Positions 1 to 8,928 of a DNA stretch of 64,000 nt are shown in pieces. Origin of the DNA: Streptomyces sp. Tue 6430 (lineage in GTDB: Bacteria > Actinomycetota > Actinomycetes > Streptomycetales > Streptomycetaceae); NCBI GenBank assembly GCA_021568835.1, contig JAKGSH010000010.1, forward strand, positions 2,356,001-2,420,000, written 5' to 3'. Numbering within the stretch: position 1 is the stretch's first letter; every line of letters starts with the position of its first letter. The notes beneath the pieces are model-generated. The model did no database searches. It was not told where the DNA came from and was given only the letters and a program-made list of their open reading frames with translations. The translations under genes were made by a program, and so were the position numbers.

Positions 1-12
1 TCTGTCGCCGGT

Positions 13-36
13 GGGGCGGGGAGCCGCTCCCGCCCC
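13..36 (-). terminator. GC-rich hairpin after the CBS gene
   Basis: An inverted repeat (GGGGCGGG-G-AGC against GCTCCCGCCCC) with one bulged G and almost no loop lies just beyond the 3' end of the minus-strand cystathionine beta-synthase gene. There is no T-tract, which is usual for Streptomyces terminators. Position is the main argument. Confidence 0.4.
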
Positions 37-67
37 TGCCGACACCCACGAATATGCCGGACGCGTG

Positions 68-1606
68 TTAAGCGTGTGCTGCGCGGACGTGACGCCCGCG
101 TACCACTTCCGCGAAGTCCGCTCCGAAGTCCACCTTTTCGGTGGGGAAACGGAAGTCCGACGCCGCCGGGGGCGGTTCACCGCAGGTCTCCCCGGTGTTC
201 CGCCCCGCGCGCCGGAAGCTACTTCCCGCCCGGGCGAGGAAGGCCAGCAGGTCCTGCCGGCTGACGACACCGGTCGGCTTGCCCTCGACGAGCACGATCG
301 CCGCGTCCGCGGTGCCCAGGACGGACATCAGGTCGCCGACCGGCTCGCCGGAGCCGACCTGCGGCAGCGGGGCGGACATGTGCTTCTCCAGCGGGTCCTC
401 CAGCGAGGCCCGCTTGCTGAACAGGGCGTCCAGCAGCTCGCGCTCGACGACGGAGCCGACCACCTCGGCGGCCATCACGTCGGGGTGACCGGCGCCCGGC
501 TTGACGACCGGCATCTGCGAGACGCCGTACTCGCGCAGCACCTCGATGGCCTGGCCGACGGTCTCCTCCGGGTGCATGTGGACGAGGGAGGGCATGGCGC
601 CGTGCTGCTTGTCGTCGAGGACGTCGGCGACGCGGGCGCTGGGGCCCTCGTCCTCCAGGAAGCCGTAGTCGGCCATCCACTCGTCGTTGAAGATCTTGCT
701 GAGGTAGCCGCGGCCGCTGTCGGGCAGCAGCACGACGACGACGTCGTCCGGCCCGAGCCGCTCGGCGACCCGCAGGGCGGCCACGACGGCCATGCCGCAG
801 GAACCGCCGACGAGCAGCCCCTCCTCCTTCGCGAGGCGCCGGGTCATCTGGAAGGAGTCCTTGTCGGACACGGCGACGATCTCGTCGGCGACGGTCCGGT
901 CGTAGGCGGTCGGCCAGAAGTCCTCACCGACGCCCTCGACGAGGTACGGCCGCCCGGAGCCGCCCGAGTACACGGACCCCTCGGGGTCGGCGCCGACGAC
1001 CTGGACGCGACCGTCGCTGGCGTCCTTGAGGTAGCGGCCGGTCCCGGAGATGGTGCCGCCCGTGCCCACGCCCGCGACGAAGTGGGTGATCCGCCCCTCC
1101 GTCTGCTTCCACAGCTCGGGGCCGGTCGAGTGGTAGTGGGAGAGCGGGTTGTTGGGGTTGGAGTACTGGTCGGGCTTCCACGCGCCGGGCGTCTCACGGA
1201 CCAGCCGGTCGGAGACGTTGTAGTAGGAGTCCGGGTGCTCGGGGTCCACGGCGGTCGGGCAGACGACGACCTCGGCGCCGTACGCCCGCAGCACGTTGAT
1301 CTTGTCGGTGCTCACCTTGTCGGGGCACACGAAGATGCACTTGTACCCCTTCTGCTGCGCCACGATGGCCAGGCCGACACCGGTGTTCCCGCTGGTCGGC
1401 TCGACGATCGTGCCGCCGGGCTCGAGCGCGCCGCTCTCCTCCGCCGCCTCGATCATGCGCAGGGCGATGCGGTCCTTCACGGAACCGCCCGGGTTGAAGT
1501 ACTCCACCTTGGCCAGGACGGTCGCCCGGATGCCCTTGGTCACGCTGTTGAGCTTCACCAGCGGGGTGTTGCCGACGAGGCTGATCATCGAGTCGTGGAA
1601 TTGCAC
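68..1606 (-). CDS. cystathionine beta-synthase with CBS-domain pair (3' frameshift likely)
   Basis: PLP enzyme of the cysteine synthase/cystathionine beta-synthase family, joining serine or acetylserine-type substrates with homocysteine or sulfide in sulfur amino acid metabolism. Visible signs are the PLP lysine in GGSVKDR (about K44), the TSGNTG loop (about 71-76), the GTGGTISG phosphate loop near 180, and a C-terminal CBS-domain pair (about 340-455) ending in a GVVSRQDLLAFLA stretch. The GTG start at 1606 follows GGAGACAAC. The frame runs about 50 residues past the usual end into low-quality sequence. Adding one G to the GGG run (plus-strand CCC 235-237) would give LARAGK and a TAG at 229-231, the normal length. 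I infer a one-base deletion; a genuine tail is less likely. Confidence 0.93.
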   Translation of the reverse strand: MQFHDSMISLVGNTPLVKLNSVTKGIRATVLAKVEYFNPGGSVKDRIALRMIEAAEESGALEPGGTIVEPTSGNTGVGLAIVAQQKGYKCIFVCPDKVSTDKINVLRAYGAEVVVCPTAVDPEHPDSYYNVSDRLVRETPGAWKPDQYSNPNNPLSHYHSTGPELWKQTEGRITHFVAGVGTGGTISGTGRYLKDASDGRVQVVGADPEGSVYSGGSGRPYLVEGVGEDFWPTAYDRTVADEIVAVSDKDSFQMTRRLAKEEGLLVGGSCGMAVVAALRVAERLGPDDVVVVLLPDSGRGYLSKIFNDEWMADYGFLEDEGPSARVADVLDDKQHGAMPSLVHMHPEETVGQAIEVLREYGVSQMPVVKPGAGHPDVMAAEVVGSVVERELLDALFSKRASLEDPLEKHMSAPLPQVGSGEPVGDLMSVLGTADAAIVLVEGKPTGVVSRQDLLAFLARAGSSFRRAGRNTGETCGEPPPAASDFRFPTEKVDFGADFAEVVRGRHVRAAHA

Positions 1607-1755
1607 CGTTGTCTCCGGTTGCTTGCAAAACAGTGGTCGTAGTGGTCACGCCAGCCTACGACCCCGCCCGCGACGTTCACTCCCCGTGGAGATTGGCCGA
1701 CGGTCCGTACGGGGCAAGGAGTGGGTGTACGGACACGAGGAGGTGGCGGCGAGGC

Positions 1756-2780
1756 ATGACGAGCACGTCCAGGGCAAGAGTGGCCCGGCGCATCGCGGCC
1801 GGAGCGGCCTACGGCGGCGGCGGGATCGGGCTGGCCGGCGCGGCGGCCGTCGGACTGGTGCTGGCCGAGATGCGGCTGGCCCGGCGCCAGGTCGGCAACG
1901 GCACACACCCGAACGTCCCCGGGCGGACGGCCGCTACGGCCGCGCCTACGACACCCCCGGGCCCGGTGTGGAGCCCCTCTACCTGACGCTGCTGGGCGAC
2001 TCCACGGCGGCGGGGCAGGGCGTGCACCGGGTCGGGCAGACACCGGGGGCGCTGCTGGCCTCGGGGCTCGCGGCGGTCGCCGAGCGGCCGGTGGAACTGC
2101 GGAACGTGGCGCTGCCCGGCGCCCGCTCCGACGACCTCGACCGTCAGGTGGCGCTCGTCGTGGGCGACTCCGGTCCGGTGCCCGACGTCTGCGTGATCAT
2201 GATCGGCGCGAACGACGTCACCGCGCGCATGCCCCCGACCCGCTCGGTGCGCCACCTCGCGGCGGCGGTACGGCGGCTGCGCACGGCCGGCACCGAGGTG
2301 ATCGTCGGCACCTGTCCCGACCTGGGCACCATCGAGCCGGTCGGGCAGCCCCTGCGGTGGCTCGCCAGACGGGCCTCCCGCCAGCTCGCGGCCGCCCAGA
2401 CGATCGGCGTCGTCGAGCAGGGCGGCCGCACGGTGTCGCTGGGCGACCTGCTGGGCCCCGAGTTCGAGGCGAACCCGGGCGAGCTGTTCGGCCCCGACCA
2501 CTACCACCCCTCGGCGGAGGGTTACGCCACGGCGGCGATGGCGATCCTGCCCACGGTCTGCGCGGCGCTGGGCCTGTGGCCGGCGGACGAGGAGCGCCCC
2601 GACGTCTCCCGCCGCGAAGGCTTCCTCCCGGTGGCCCGGGCGGCGGCGGAGGCGGCCGAGGAGGCGGGCACCGAGGTCGCGGCGGCCATGCCGACGGGCC
2701 CGAGGGGCCCGTGGGCCCTGCTCAAGCGGCGGCGCCGCCGCCGGGTCCCGGAGCCGGAGGCGTCCGCGGTGTCGCCGTGA
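1756..2780 (+). CDS. SGNH/GDSL-family hydrolase, membrane-anchored (one apparent frameshift)
   Basis: SGNH-fold esterase/lipase. The N-terminus starting at ATG 1756 (after GGCGAGG) carries a hydrophobic segment with GGGGIGLAGAAAVGLVLAE, likely a membrane anchor or signal. The catalytic blocks lie in another frame: LLGDSTAAGQG (block I, Ser), GANDV (block III, Asn) and HYHPSAEGY (block V, Asp/His). The two frames meet at the CCCC run 1917-1920; one extra C restores a continuous protein through PRADGRYG. The C-terminus is basic (KRRRRRR). The gene diverges from cystathionine beta-synthase. The substrate is unknown. I believe this is one intact gene of about 341 residues with a sequencing deletion. 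Confidence 0.85.
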
Positions 2781-3015
2781 CCGGAGCACGGGGGCATCAG
2801 GAGGCGCGAAAAAGTCAGAAAAGCAACAAAAGGGAACATCGAAAAAAGCAAGCGCTTAGAAAACTGCGGCCAGGGTCACACCGCCACACCCGTGACCTGG
2901 CCCATACGTACGGGTAACTTCCAGTCACGTCCCGTCCGGGAGAACCACCCCGTACGCCCGCCCGCCGCCCCTCGACGAGGCGCCGCGCGCCGCCCCCTTC
3001 CTCTCTGGAGCCGTG
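2781..3015. promoter_or_regulatory. A-rich intergenic region upstream of the thiolase gene, with an inverted repeat
   Basis: The stretch at about 2808-2865 is unusually A-rich for this genome and includes the palindrome AAGCGCTT. It is followed by an imperfect inverted repeat at 2868-2902 (GGCCAGGGTCAC / GTGACCTGGCC). These may form the hydrolase terminator and thiolase promoter region. No gene is seen. Confidence 0.35.
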
Positions 3016-4236
3016 ATGCCCGAAGCCGTCATCGTCTCGACCGCCCGCTCCCCCATCGGCCGTGCCTTCAAGGGCTCCCTGAAGGACCTGCGCCCGGACG
3101 ACCTGACCGCCACCATCATCCAGGCCGCCCTCGCCAAGGTCCCCGAGCTGGACCCGAGGGACATCGACGACCTGATGCTCGGCTGCGGCCTCCCCGGCGG
3201 CGAGCAGGGCAACAACCTCGGCCGCGTCGTCGCCGTGCAGATGGGCATGGACCACCTGCCCGGCTGCACGGTCACCCGCTACTGCTCCTCGTCCCTCCAG
3301 ACCAGCCGCATGGCCCTGCACGCCATCAAGGCCGGCGAGGGCGACGTCTTCATCTCGGCCGGCGTCGAGACGGTCTCCCGGTTCGTGAAGGGCAACTCCG
3401 ACAGCCTGCCCGACACGCGCAACCCGTTCTTCGCGGAGGCGGAGGCCCGCACCGCGGCCGTCGCCGAGCAGGAGGGCACGACCTGGCACGACCCGCGCGA
3501 GGACGGCCTGGTCCCGGACGCCTACATCGCGATGGGCCAGACCGCCGAGAACCTGGCCCGCCTCAAGGGCGTCACCCGCCAGGACATGGACGAGTTCGGC
3601 GTGCGCTCGCAGAACCTCGCCGAGGAAGCCCTCAAGAACGGCTTCTGGGAGCGGGAGATCACCCCCGTCACCATCCCCGACGGCACGGTGGTCAGCAAGG
3701 ACGACGGCCCGCGCGCCGGCGTCACGCTGGAGGGCGTGGGGGGCCTGAAGCCGGTCTTCCGTCCCGACGGCATGGTCACGGCCGCCAACTGCTGCCCCCT
3801 GAACGACGGCGCCGCCGCGCTCGTCATCATGAGCGACACCAAGGCCCGCGAGCTGGGCCTGACCCCGCTCGCCCGGATCGTGTCCACCGGCGTCTCCGGC
3901 CTCTCCCCCGAGATCATGGGCCTCGGTCCCGTGGAGGCGAGCAAGCAGGCCCTGCGCCGGGCCGGCCTCACCATCGACGACATCGACCTGGTCGAGATCA
4001 ACGAGGCGTTCGCCGCCCAGGTGATCCCCTCCTACCGCGACCTCGGCATCCCGCTGGAGAAGCTGAACGTCAACGGCGGCGCGATCGCCGTGGGCCACCC
4101 CTTCGGCATGACCGGCGCCCGCATCACCGGCACGCTCATCAATTCCCTCCAGTTCCACGACAAGCAGTTCGGCCTGGAGACGATGTGCGTCGGCGGCGGC
4201 CAGGGCATGGCGATGGTCGTCGAGCGCCTCAGCTGA
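3016..4236 (+). CDS. acetyl-CoA C-acyltransferase (thiolase)
   Basis: Thiolase-family enzyme that cleaves or condenses acyl-CoA and acetyl-CoA in beta-oxidation or acetoacetyl-CoA formation. The nucleophilic Cys sits in TRYCSSSLQ (about residue 90). NEAFAAQ, the histidine motif GGAIAVGHPFGMTGAR (Phe where Leu is more usual) and the second catalytic Cys in CVGGGQGMA follow in order. The length of 406 residues is normal. I prefer ATG 3016 to the adjacent GTG 3013 because TCTGGAG at 3004-3010 is then well spaced. It is probably monocistronic: a strong terminator follows at 4341-4380. No partner hydratase/dehydrogenase is adjacent, so beta-oxidation versus biosynthetic use cannot be decided here. 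Confidence 0.93.
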   Translation: MPEAVIVSTARSPIGRAFKGSLKDLRPDDLTATIIQAALAKVPELDPRDIDDLMLGCGLPGGEQGNNLGRVVAVQMGMDHLPGCTVTRYCSSSLQTSRMALHAIKAGEGDVFISAGVETVSRFVKGNSDSLPDTRNPFFAEAEARTAAVAEQEGTTWHDPREDGLVPDAYIAMGQTAENLARLKGVTRQDMDEFGVRSQNLAEEALKNGFWEREITPVTIPDGTVVSKDDGPRAGVTLEGVGGLKPVFRPDGMVTAANCCPLNDGAAALVIMSDTKARELGLTPLARIVSTGVSGLSPEIMGLGPVEASKQALRRAGLTIDDIDLVEINEAFAAQVIPSYRDLGIPLEKLNVNGGAIAVGHPFGMTGARITGTLINSLQFHDKQFGLETMCVGGGQGMAMVVERLS

Positions 4237-4340
4237 GTCCCACGGCGGCCCGAGCCGGGTCGCACGGCGACCCCGGCGGGTAGCACGGCGGCCCGGCGGT
4301 CACCTCTCGGTAGTCGCCGGAGCACCCGTCGTGAGCCGAT

Positions 4341-4380
4341 GGCCCGGAATCCGGGAAGCACCTGGATTCCGGGCCGTTTT
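4341..4380 (+). terminator. Rho-independent terminator after thiolase
   Basis: A perfect 12-bp stem (GGCCCGGAATCC / GGATTCCGGGCC) is followed directly by GTTTTG. It lies 105 bp downstream of the thiolase stop. Confidence 0.85.
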
Positions 4381-4572
4381 GTGATCCAATCTCCCCAGGA
4401 TGTGACCTATCTCCCTCCCCGGAGGGATTTACGCAGCTCAGAGCGGTTTCACCAGCTGGGGCCGAGACCAATTCCCTGCCCGTTTCGTGACGTTACGCAC
4501 TGACAGCTGGATAGTCCGCCCTTCAAGCTGATGTAGGAAGTCGGGGGTCGACTTTGAACCGGGAGTACGTCA
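4381..4572 (+). promoter_or_regulatory. intergenic promoter region of the 4573 gene
   Basis: Noncoding sequence between the terminator and the next gene. A loose sigma-70-like pair may exist (TGACGT near 4489 and GATAGT near 4511, spacer about 16-17). Nothing else was recognised. Confidence 0.3.
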
Positions 4573-5373
4573 GTGAGCGCCATGCCGATCGCCTTGCTGG
4601 TCACCACGGCCGCCACGGGCGCCGTGGGCGTCGCCGTCCTGCGCACCCTGCTGCAGCTGCGCCGTCAGGTCGCGGCTCTGCACACGCAGCTCGCGGAGAC
4701 CGCCGAGAGCGCCGCCGCCGGGACGCGCGGCTTCGTGCCGGCCGCCCGCACCACGGCCGACACGGAGGAGATACGCGCGGCGGTGGCCGAGGCCCTCGCC
4801 GAGGAGCGGGAACGGGAGTTGGCCGAGGCGCGCGCCTTCTGGGCCGCCCAGGAGACCCGTGACACTTCCGACGCGCCCTCCCTGCTGGGTCTGCCCGACA
4901 GTGAGCTGTTCCTGCCCCGGCAGGCCGACTTCGTGGGCCTGGAGCCGCTCGAGCCGGTGACCGAGCCGCCCGCGGACGCCGACGAGTTCGCCGGCGACTC
5001 CCCCGAACTGGCCGCGGCCCGCCGCCGTCACCCCTCCCACCCGGACTTCGTGCCGGTCCAGTCACCCGTCGCCAACGACCACGAGCGCACGGTGACCGCG
5101 CTGGAGGAACTCGCCGCCGCCCGCGTCGAGCTGACCGACGTGCGGCCGGGTCCGCTCGGCACCCTCGACGTCTACGTCTTCGCCGACGGCACCACCTTGT
5201 GCATGACCCCGGGCCACCGGGAGACCGCGGACCGCCTCGCACGGGCCCTGACGGCCGGCGAGCGGCCGTACCTGCTGGGCGGCTCGGGCATCTCGGGCGC
5301 GTACGCCCTGACCTTCGCCTGCGGCGCGGAGAGCGTCTACATCCTGGCGGACCGAGTCATAGCCAGCCTCTGA
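4573..5373 (+). CDS. conserved hypothetical protein with N-terminal membrane anchor
   Basis: 266 residues from GTG 4573, after GGGAG at 4561-4565. One hydrophobic N-terminal helix (about residues 4-25) is followed by a short coiled-coil-prone, Ala/Glu-rich section (about 27-95) and a compact C-terminal domain (about 165-266) ending in an AYALTFACGAESVYILADRVIASL-like core. The pattern suggests a membrane-tethered cytoplasmic protein. I recognise it only as a conserved actinobacterial hypothetical, without known catalytic motifs. Confidence 0.8.
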   Translation: MSAMPIALLVTTAATGAVGVAVLRTLLQLRRQVAALHTQLAETAESAAAGTRGFVPAARTTADTEEIRAAVAEALAEERERELAEARAFWAAQETRDTSDAPSLLGLPDSELFLPRQADFVGLEPLEPVTEPPADADEFAGDSPELAAARRRHPSHPDFVPVQSPVANDHERTVTALEELAAARVELTDVRPGPLGTLDVYVFADGTTLCMTPGHRETADRLARALTAGERPYLLGGSGISGAYALTFACGAESVYILADRVIASL

Positions 5374-5417
5374 GGCACCCCGGCGAAGGCACCCCCGGCA
5401 GCCCGATCCGCTCCCGC

Positions 5418-5729
5418 TCAGACCCCCGCCCGCTTCTGCGCCTCCTCCACCAGCCGTACGGCCTCGTCGACCTGGCCCTCGTCCGCGAGGACGAGGGCCA
5501 GGTCGTGCACGGCGACGGTGATCTGGTCGGCCACGGCGAACATCCCGGCGTCGGGCATCTCCCGGGGCTGCGCCCCCGGCACCTCCGCGAGCTGGGCCCG
5601 CCGGGCGAACTCCCTGGCCAGCCCCAGTGCTTCGGCCGCGCCGCCCCGCTGGAGCCGGCTCTGGGGCGCCGCCCGCAACCGGTCGGCGAAGTGATCCACG
5701 GCCTGCGTCAGACGCTTCGTATCCACCAC
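5418..5729 (-). CDS. small conserved hypothetical protein
   Basis: 103 residues starting at GTG 5729. It is mostly helical and charged, with an Ala-rich C-terminal half (DITVAVHDLALVLADEG-type). It has no signal peptide or membrane segment and no known domain that I recognise. It is convergent with the preceding gene, 44 bp apart, and divergent from the DUF4287 gene. Codon use is normal for the genome, which supports coding. Confidence 0.7.
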   Translation of the reverse strand: MVDTKRLTQAVDHFADRLRAAPQSRLQRGGAAEALGLAREFARRAQLAEVPGAQPREMPDAGMFAVADQITVAVHDLALVLADEGQVDEAVRLVEEAQKRAGV

Positions 5730-5834
5730 GCCGCGAGCGTACGCGCCGTACCGGGACTGTTGCCAACGGGCGAACGCTCGGGCACGGTGACCTGAAGGAC
5801 CGGCTCACATCCCCTTTTGCGTCCGGAGGCGCCG

Positions 5835-6065
5835 ATGTCCCACGTCCTCTCCGAGGAGACCCACCGCAACATGCTCGCCCGCATCCCCCACTGCACCGGT
5901 CGTGAAGTCTCCGACTGGCTCCGCACCGTGGAGGACGGCCCCGCCCTCTTCCGTTTCGAGGAGAAGGTGAGCTGGCTCCGCCACGAGTACGACCTCGCGT
6001 ACGGCCACGCGAAGGCGATCGTCCACGAGTACGACCTGAGGAGGGCCGCGCGCAAGCTCCGGTAG
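5835..6065 (+). CDS. DUF4287-family protein
   Basis: A 76-residue protein from ATG 5835 with a strong GGAGG site at 5825-5829. The order of MLARIPHCTGREVSDWL and FEEKVSWLRHEYDLAYGHA is typical of the DUF4287 helical family. The function is unknown. It stands alone and ends near the bidirectional hairpin at 6099-6132. Confidence 0.85.
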   Translation: MSHVLSEETHRNMLARIPHCTGREVSDWLRTVEDGPALFRFEEKVSWLRHEYDLAYGHAKAIVHEYDLRRAARKLR

Positions 6066-6098
6066 CGCGCCCGCACGGCATGGCACGCGCCGCCCACG

Positions 6099-6132
6099 AC
6101 GAAGGGCCCCGGGATGACCCGGGACCCTTCGT
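6099..6132. terminator. bidirectional terminator hairpin
   Basis: The stem ACGAAGGG-CCCGGG / CCCGGG-CCCTTCGT with an ATGA loop and one mismatch sits between convergent genes (DUF4287 and BI-1). It could serve both. Confidence 0.75.
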
Positions 6133-6165
6133 GACGTCGGCGCGTCGCTGCCGGAGCGGCTCGCG

Positions 6166-7080
6166 TCAGTCGCTGCTGTTGAGGATCGACAGGAGTCGCA
6201 GGAACTCCATGTAGATCCACACCAGGGTCAGCGTGAGGCCGAAGGCGGCGAACCAGGCCTCCTCGCGCGGGGCGCCGTAGGCGATGCCGTCCTCGACCTG
6301 CTTGAAGTCCAGGGCGAGGAAGCAGGCACCGAGGATGATGCCGATGACACCGAAGACGATGCCGAGGGTGCCGCTGCGGAAGCCGAGGCCGTCACCGCCG
6401 CCGAAGACGCTGAACAGCAGGTTCACCGCCATCAGCAGGACGAAGCCGAGCGCGGCCGCCATCACGAAGCCGTAGAAGCGGCGGTTGACGCGGATCCAGC
6501 CCGCCTTGTACGCCACGAGCACGCCGGCGAAGACCGCCATCGTGCCGAGCACGGCCTGGGCGACGACGCCGTCCGCGATGTACGTGGACACCGCGCTGGA
6601 GATCACGCCGAGGAAGACGCCCTCGAGGGCGGCGTACGACAGGATCAGCGCGGGCGACGGGCGGCGCTTGAAGGACTGGACGAGCGCCAGCACCATCGCG
6701 ACCAGACCGGCCCCGACGCCGATGGCGTAGGACTTGCCGAGGTTGGCCTCGTCGACGGGCAGCAGCAGCCAGGACAGGACCGCGGTGACGACCACGGCGC
6801 CGAGCGTGGTCGCGGTGCGCGCGACGACGTCGTCCATGGTCATGACGCCGCCGGTGGTGACCGGGGCCTGCGGTGTGCCGTACTGGACGTCCTGCTGGGC
6901 GTAGGGGTTCTGCGCGTAGGGGTTGCCGGCCGGCTGGGCGGCGGGGCCGCCCTGCGCGTACGGGTTGCCCTGCTGCGTGCCGACAGCGGGACCCCCGGCC
7001 TGCGGCGCGGCGTTGAAGCCCGCGTAGCCGTTGTCGCGGCTGAACCCCCGTCGCGAGAAGACCGGGTTTCTGCTCCTCAT
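6166..7080 (-). CDS. Bax inhibitor-1/YccA family membrane protein
   Basis: About 304 residues from ATG 7080, preceded by GGAGGAGTGAA; longer upstream reading is not needed. The first 90 residues are soluble, rich in Gly, Asn, Pro and Gln with repeated NPYAQ units. Seven hydrophobic helices follow, with the C-terminal ALDFKQVEDGIAYGAPREEAW block typical of bacterial YccA/BI-1 proteins. In other bacteria the family forms ion (Ca2+) leak channels or interacts with FtsH; here the role is unknown. The gene is monocistronic, ending at the hairpin at 6099-6132. Confidence 0.9.
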   Translation of the reverse strand: MRSRNPVFSRRGFSRDNGYAGFNAAPQAGGPAVGTQQGNPYAQGGPAAQPAGNPYAQNPYAQQDVQYGTPQAPVTTGGVMTMDDVVARTATTLGAVVVTAVLSWLLLPVDEANLGKSYAIGVGAGLVAMVLALVQSFKRRPSPALILSYAALEGVFLGVISSAVSTYIADGVVAQAVLGTMAVFAGVLVAYKAGWIRVNRRFYGFVMAAALGFVLLMAVNLLFSVFGGGDGLGFRSGTLGIVFGVIGIILGACFLALDFKQVEDGIAYGAPREEAWFAAFGLTLTLVWIYMEFLRLLSILNSSD

Positions 7081-7236
7081 TTCACTCCTCCATGGCCACA
7101 CAGCGCAGCCTTGGCTCAAGAGTAATAGGTAGGCAAAGGAATGACCCTACTGCTTGGGGAGGATCTTTCCCTTGCCGTCTTGAGCAACACGCTATGTCGA
7201 TCTCTGATTCCCCGGGGCGGAGGACCTCATTCCTGA

Positions 7237-7267
7237 CCGGTCCGGTACCGACTCGGTACCGGACCGG
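7237..7267 (-). terminator. terminator hairpin after pobA
   Basis: A perfect 14-bp inverted repeat (CCGGTCCGGTACCG / CGGTACCGGACCGG) around a 3-base loop lies 56 bp beyond the pobA stop and upstream of the BI-1 promoter region. Confidence 0.75.
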
Positions 7268-7322
7268 GACCGGGCGGCGACAGCCCGCCGGCGCTGCCCC
7301 TACGTCACTCACATCGCTCGCG

Positions 7323-8497
7323 TCACTCGAACGGGAACCCGGTGTAGGCCTCCGCCAGGTCGGTCTCGGCGGCCCGGGAGGAGGCGATGCGGTCCAGGCG
7401 GGCGAGCTGGAGGCGCTCCTCGAAGGGGGTGGCGCCGGGGGCGCGGTGCAGGAGGGTCGTCATGTCGTACGAGAACCGCTCGGCCTGCCAGACGCGGCGC
7501 AGGCAGGTCCGCGAGTAGGCCTCCAGCAGGTCCGCCGACCCCGTCTCCCGCTCGTGGACGAGGGCGCGGGCGAAGGTGACGACGTCGCCGACGGCCAGGT
7601 TCAGGCCCTTGGCGCCGGTGGGCGGCACGATGTGGGCCGCGTCACCGGCGAGGAAGAGGCGGCCGTGCCGCATGGGCTCGTGGACGTAGGAGCGCATGGG
7701 GGTGACCGACTTCTGGGTGATCGGGCCGCGCTCGAGCGTCCAGTCGTCGTCCGTCTCGAAGCGGCGCTCCAGCTCGGCCCAGATCTCCTCGTCGCTCCAG
7801 GACTCGGCGTCCGTGCCCTCGGGCACCTGGAGGTAGAGACGGGACACGGACGGGGAACGCATGGACAGCAGGGCGAAGCCGCGGTCGTGGCGGGCGTAGA
7901 CCAGCTCGTCGTGGGAGGGCGGCACGTCGGCGAGGACACCGAGCCAGCCGAAGGGGTACGTGCGCTCGAAGACGCGGGTCAGCGCGGCGGGCACGGCCGC
8001 GCGGGAGACCCCCAGAAGCCGTCGCACCCGACGACGTAGTCGCACTCCAGGACGTCCTCTCGTCCGTCGCGCCGGAACCGCACGCGCGGGTGGTCGGTGT
8101 CGGCCCCCTCGACGGCGAGCGCCTCCGCCTCGAACAGCAGCGGGCCGCCCTCCTCCAGCTGGAGGGCGATGAGGTCCTTGCACACCTCGGTCTGGGCGTA
8201 GACGGTGACGGACCGGCCGCCGGTGAGGGCGGGGAAGTCGACGCGGTGGCGCTTGCGGTCGTACCGCAGCTCTATCCCGTCGTGGCGCAGCCCTTCGCGG
8301 TCGAGGCGCTCCGCGGCCCCGGCCGCGCGCAGCACGTCCACCGTGCCCTGCTCCAGGATCCCGGCGCGCTGGCGCTGCTCGACGTAGGTCCGGTCGCGGC
8401 CCTCCAGGACGACGGAGTCGATCCCGGCGTTGTGCAGCAGCCGGGCGAGGAGGAGGCCGGCGGGGCCGGCGCCGATGATGCCGACGGTGGTGCGCAT
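7323..8497 (-). CDS. pobA: 4-hydroxybenzoate 3-monooxygenase (one apparent frameshift)
   Basis: FAD-dependent aromatic hydroxylase that converts 4-hydroxybenzoate to protocatechuate with NADPH and O2. The N-terminal frame shows the Rossmann fingerprint GIIGAGPAGLLLARLL and RAGILEQGTVDVLR. The C-terminal frame shows the FAD ribityl motif GRLFLAGDAAHIVPPTGAKG and ends in YTGFPFE. The frames join in VGCDGFWG/VSRAAVP, and one extra base in the CCCCC run at 8009-8013 repairs it. The repaired length is about 391, typical for PobA. ATG 8497 follows AAGGGAAC. No protocatechuate pathway genes are adjacent. A palindrome at 8580-8597 may bind an IclR-type PobR regulator. Confidence 0.9.
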
Positions 8498-8579
8498 CGG
8501 GCGTTCCCTTCAGACGGGCGTCATGGCCACGGTGTCCCGTGCGGGGCGCCGCGCGGGCACCATGACACGATGTTCGTAC

Positions 8580-8597
8580 AGTGAAATTTTCTTCACT
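8580..8597 (-). promoter_or_regulatory. palindrome upstream of pobA, candidate operator
   Basis: AGTGAA-attttc-TTCACT is a 6-bp inverted repeat in an AT-rich pocket 83 bp upstream of the pobA start. IclR-family PobR/PcaR regulators commonly control pobA, but I see no regulator gene nearby. Assignment is by position only. Confidence 0.4.
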
Positions 8598-8639
8598 CTT
8601 GTCGGACGTGAGTCTGCGCGTGCGTGCGCCGGGTGTCAA

Positions 8640-8876
8640 CGGTGGCAGCACCCTCCCTGTACGCGAAGGTCACACGTCCCCGTGATGGACACACGCCTCG
8701 GGCCTGCCGGGGCCGAGGAACCACACACGATCCACGCCCTGCCCGCCGCCTCCGTGCCGAACCACCGGCGATCCCCGTCGTACGAGAGGAAACGGACGGT
8801 CCTCGCGATCTCCGTGACGGCCTCGGACAGTTCGGGAAGCCGGATGACCGAACGAACGCGCATCCTGCAAGATCAT
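8640..8876 (-). pseudogene. decayed fragment of a GNAT-like gene related to the 9791-10662 gene
   Basis: In one minus frame this stretch reads EAVTEIARTVRFLSYDGDRRWF, to be compared with EAVVENAGTDRFLPWDKDQRWF in the GNAT gene at 9791-10662. In a second frame it reads VWFLGPGRPEACVHHG, to be compared with VWFLGPEQPDTYAHG. The plus-strand DNA also aligns base for base around 8769-8831 against 10500-10562. About 65 codons between the two blocks are missing and the frame is lost. I infer a remnant left by duplication or recombination. Confidence 0.65.
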
Positions 8877-8928
8877 GGCCCGCTACGGTCGCTCGGATTC
8901 GAGGACCGCCGGCGAAGGAGAGAAGACC

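Noticed and set aside
68..228. A genuine 50-residue C-terminal extension on cystathionine beta-synthase
   Set aside because: One added G gives the usual end; the extra codons have no conserved pattern.
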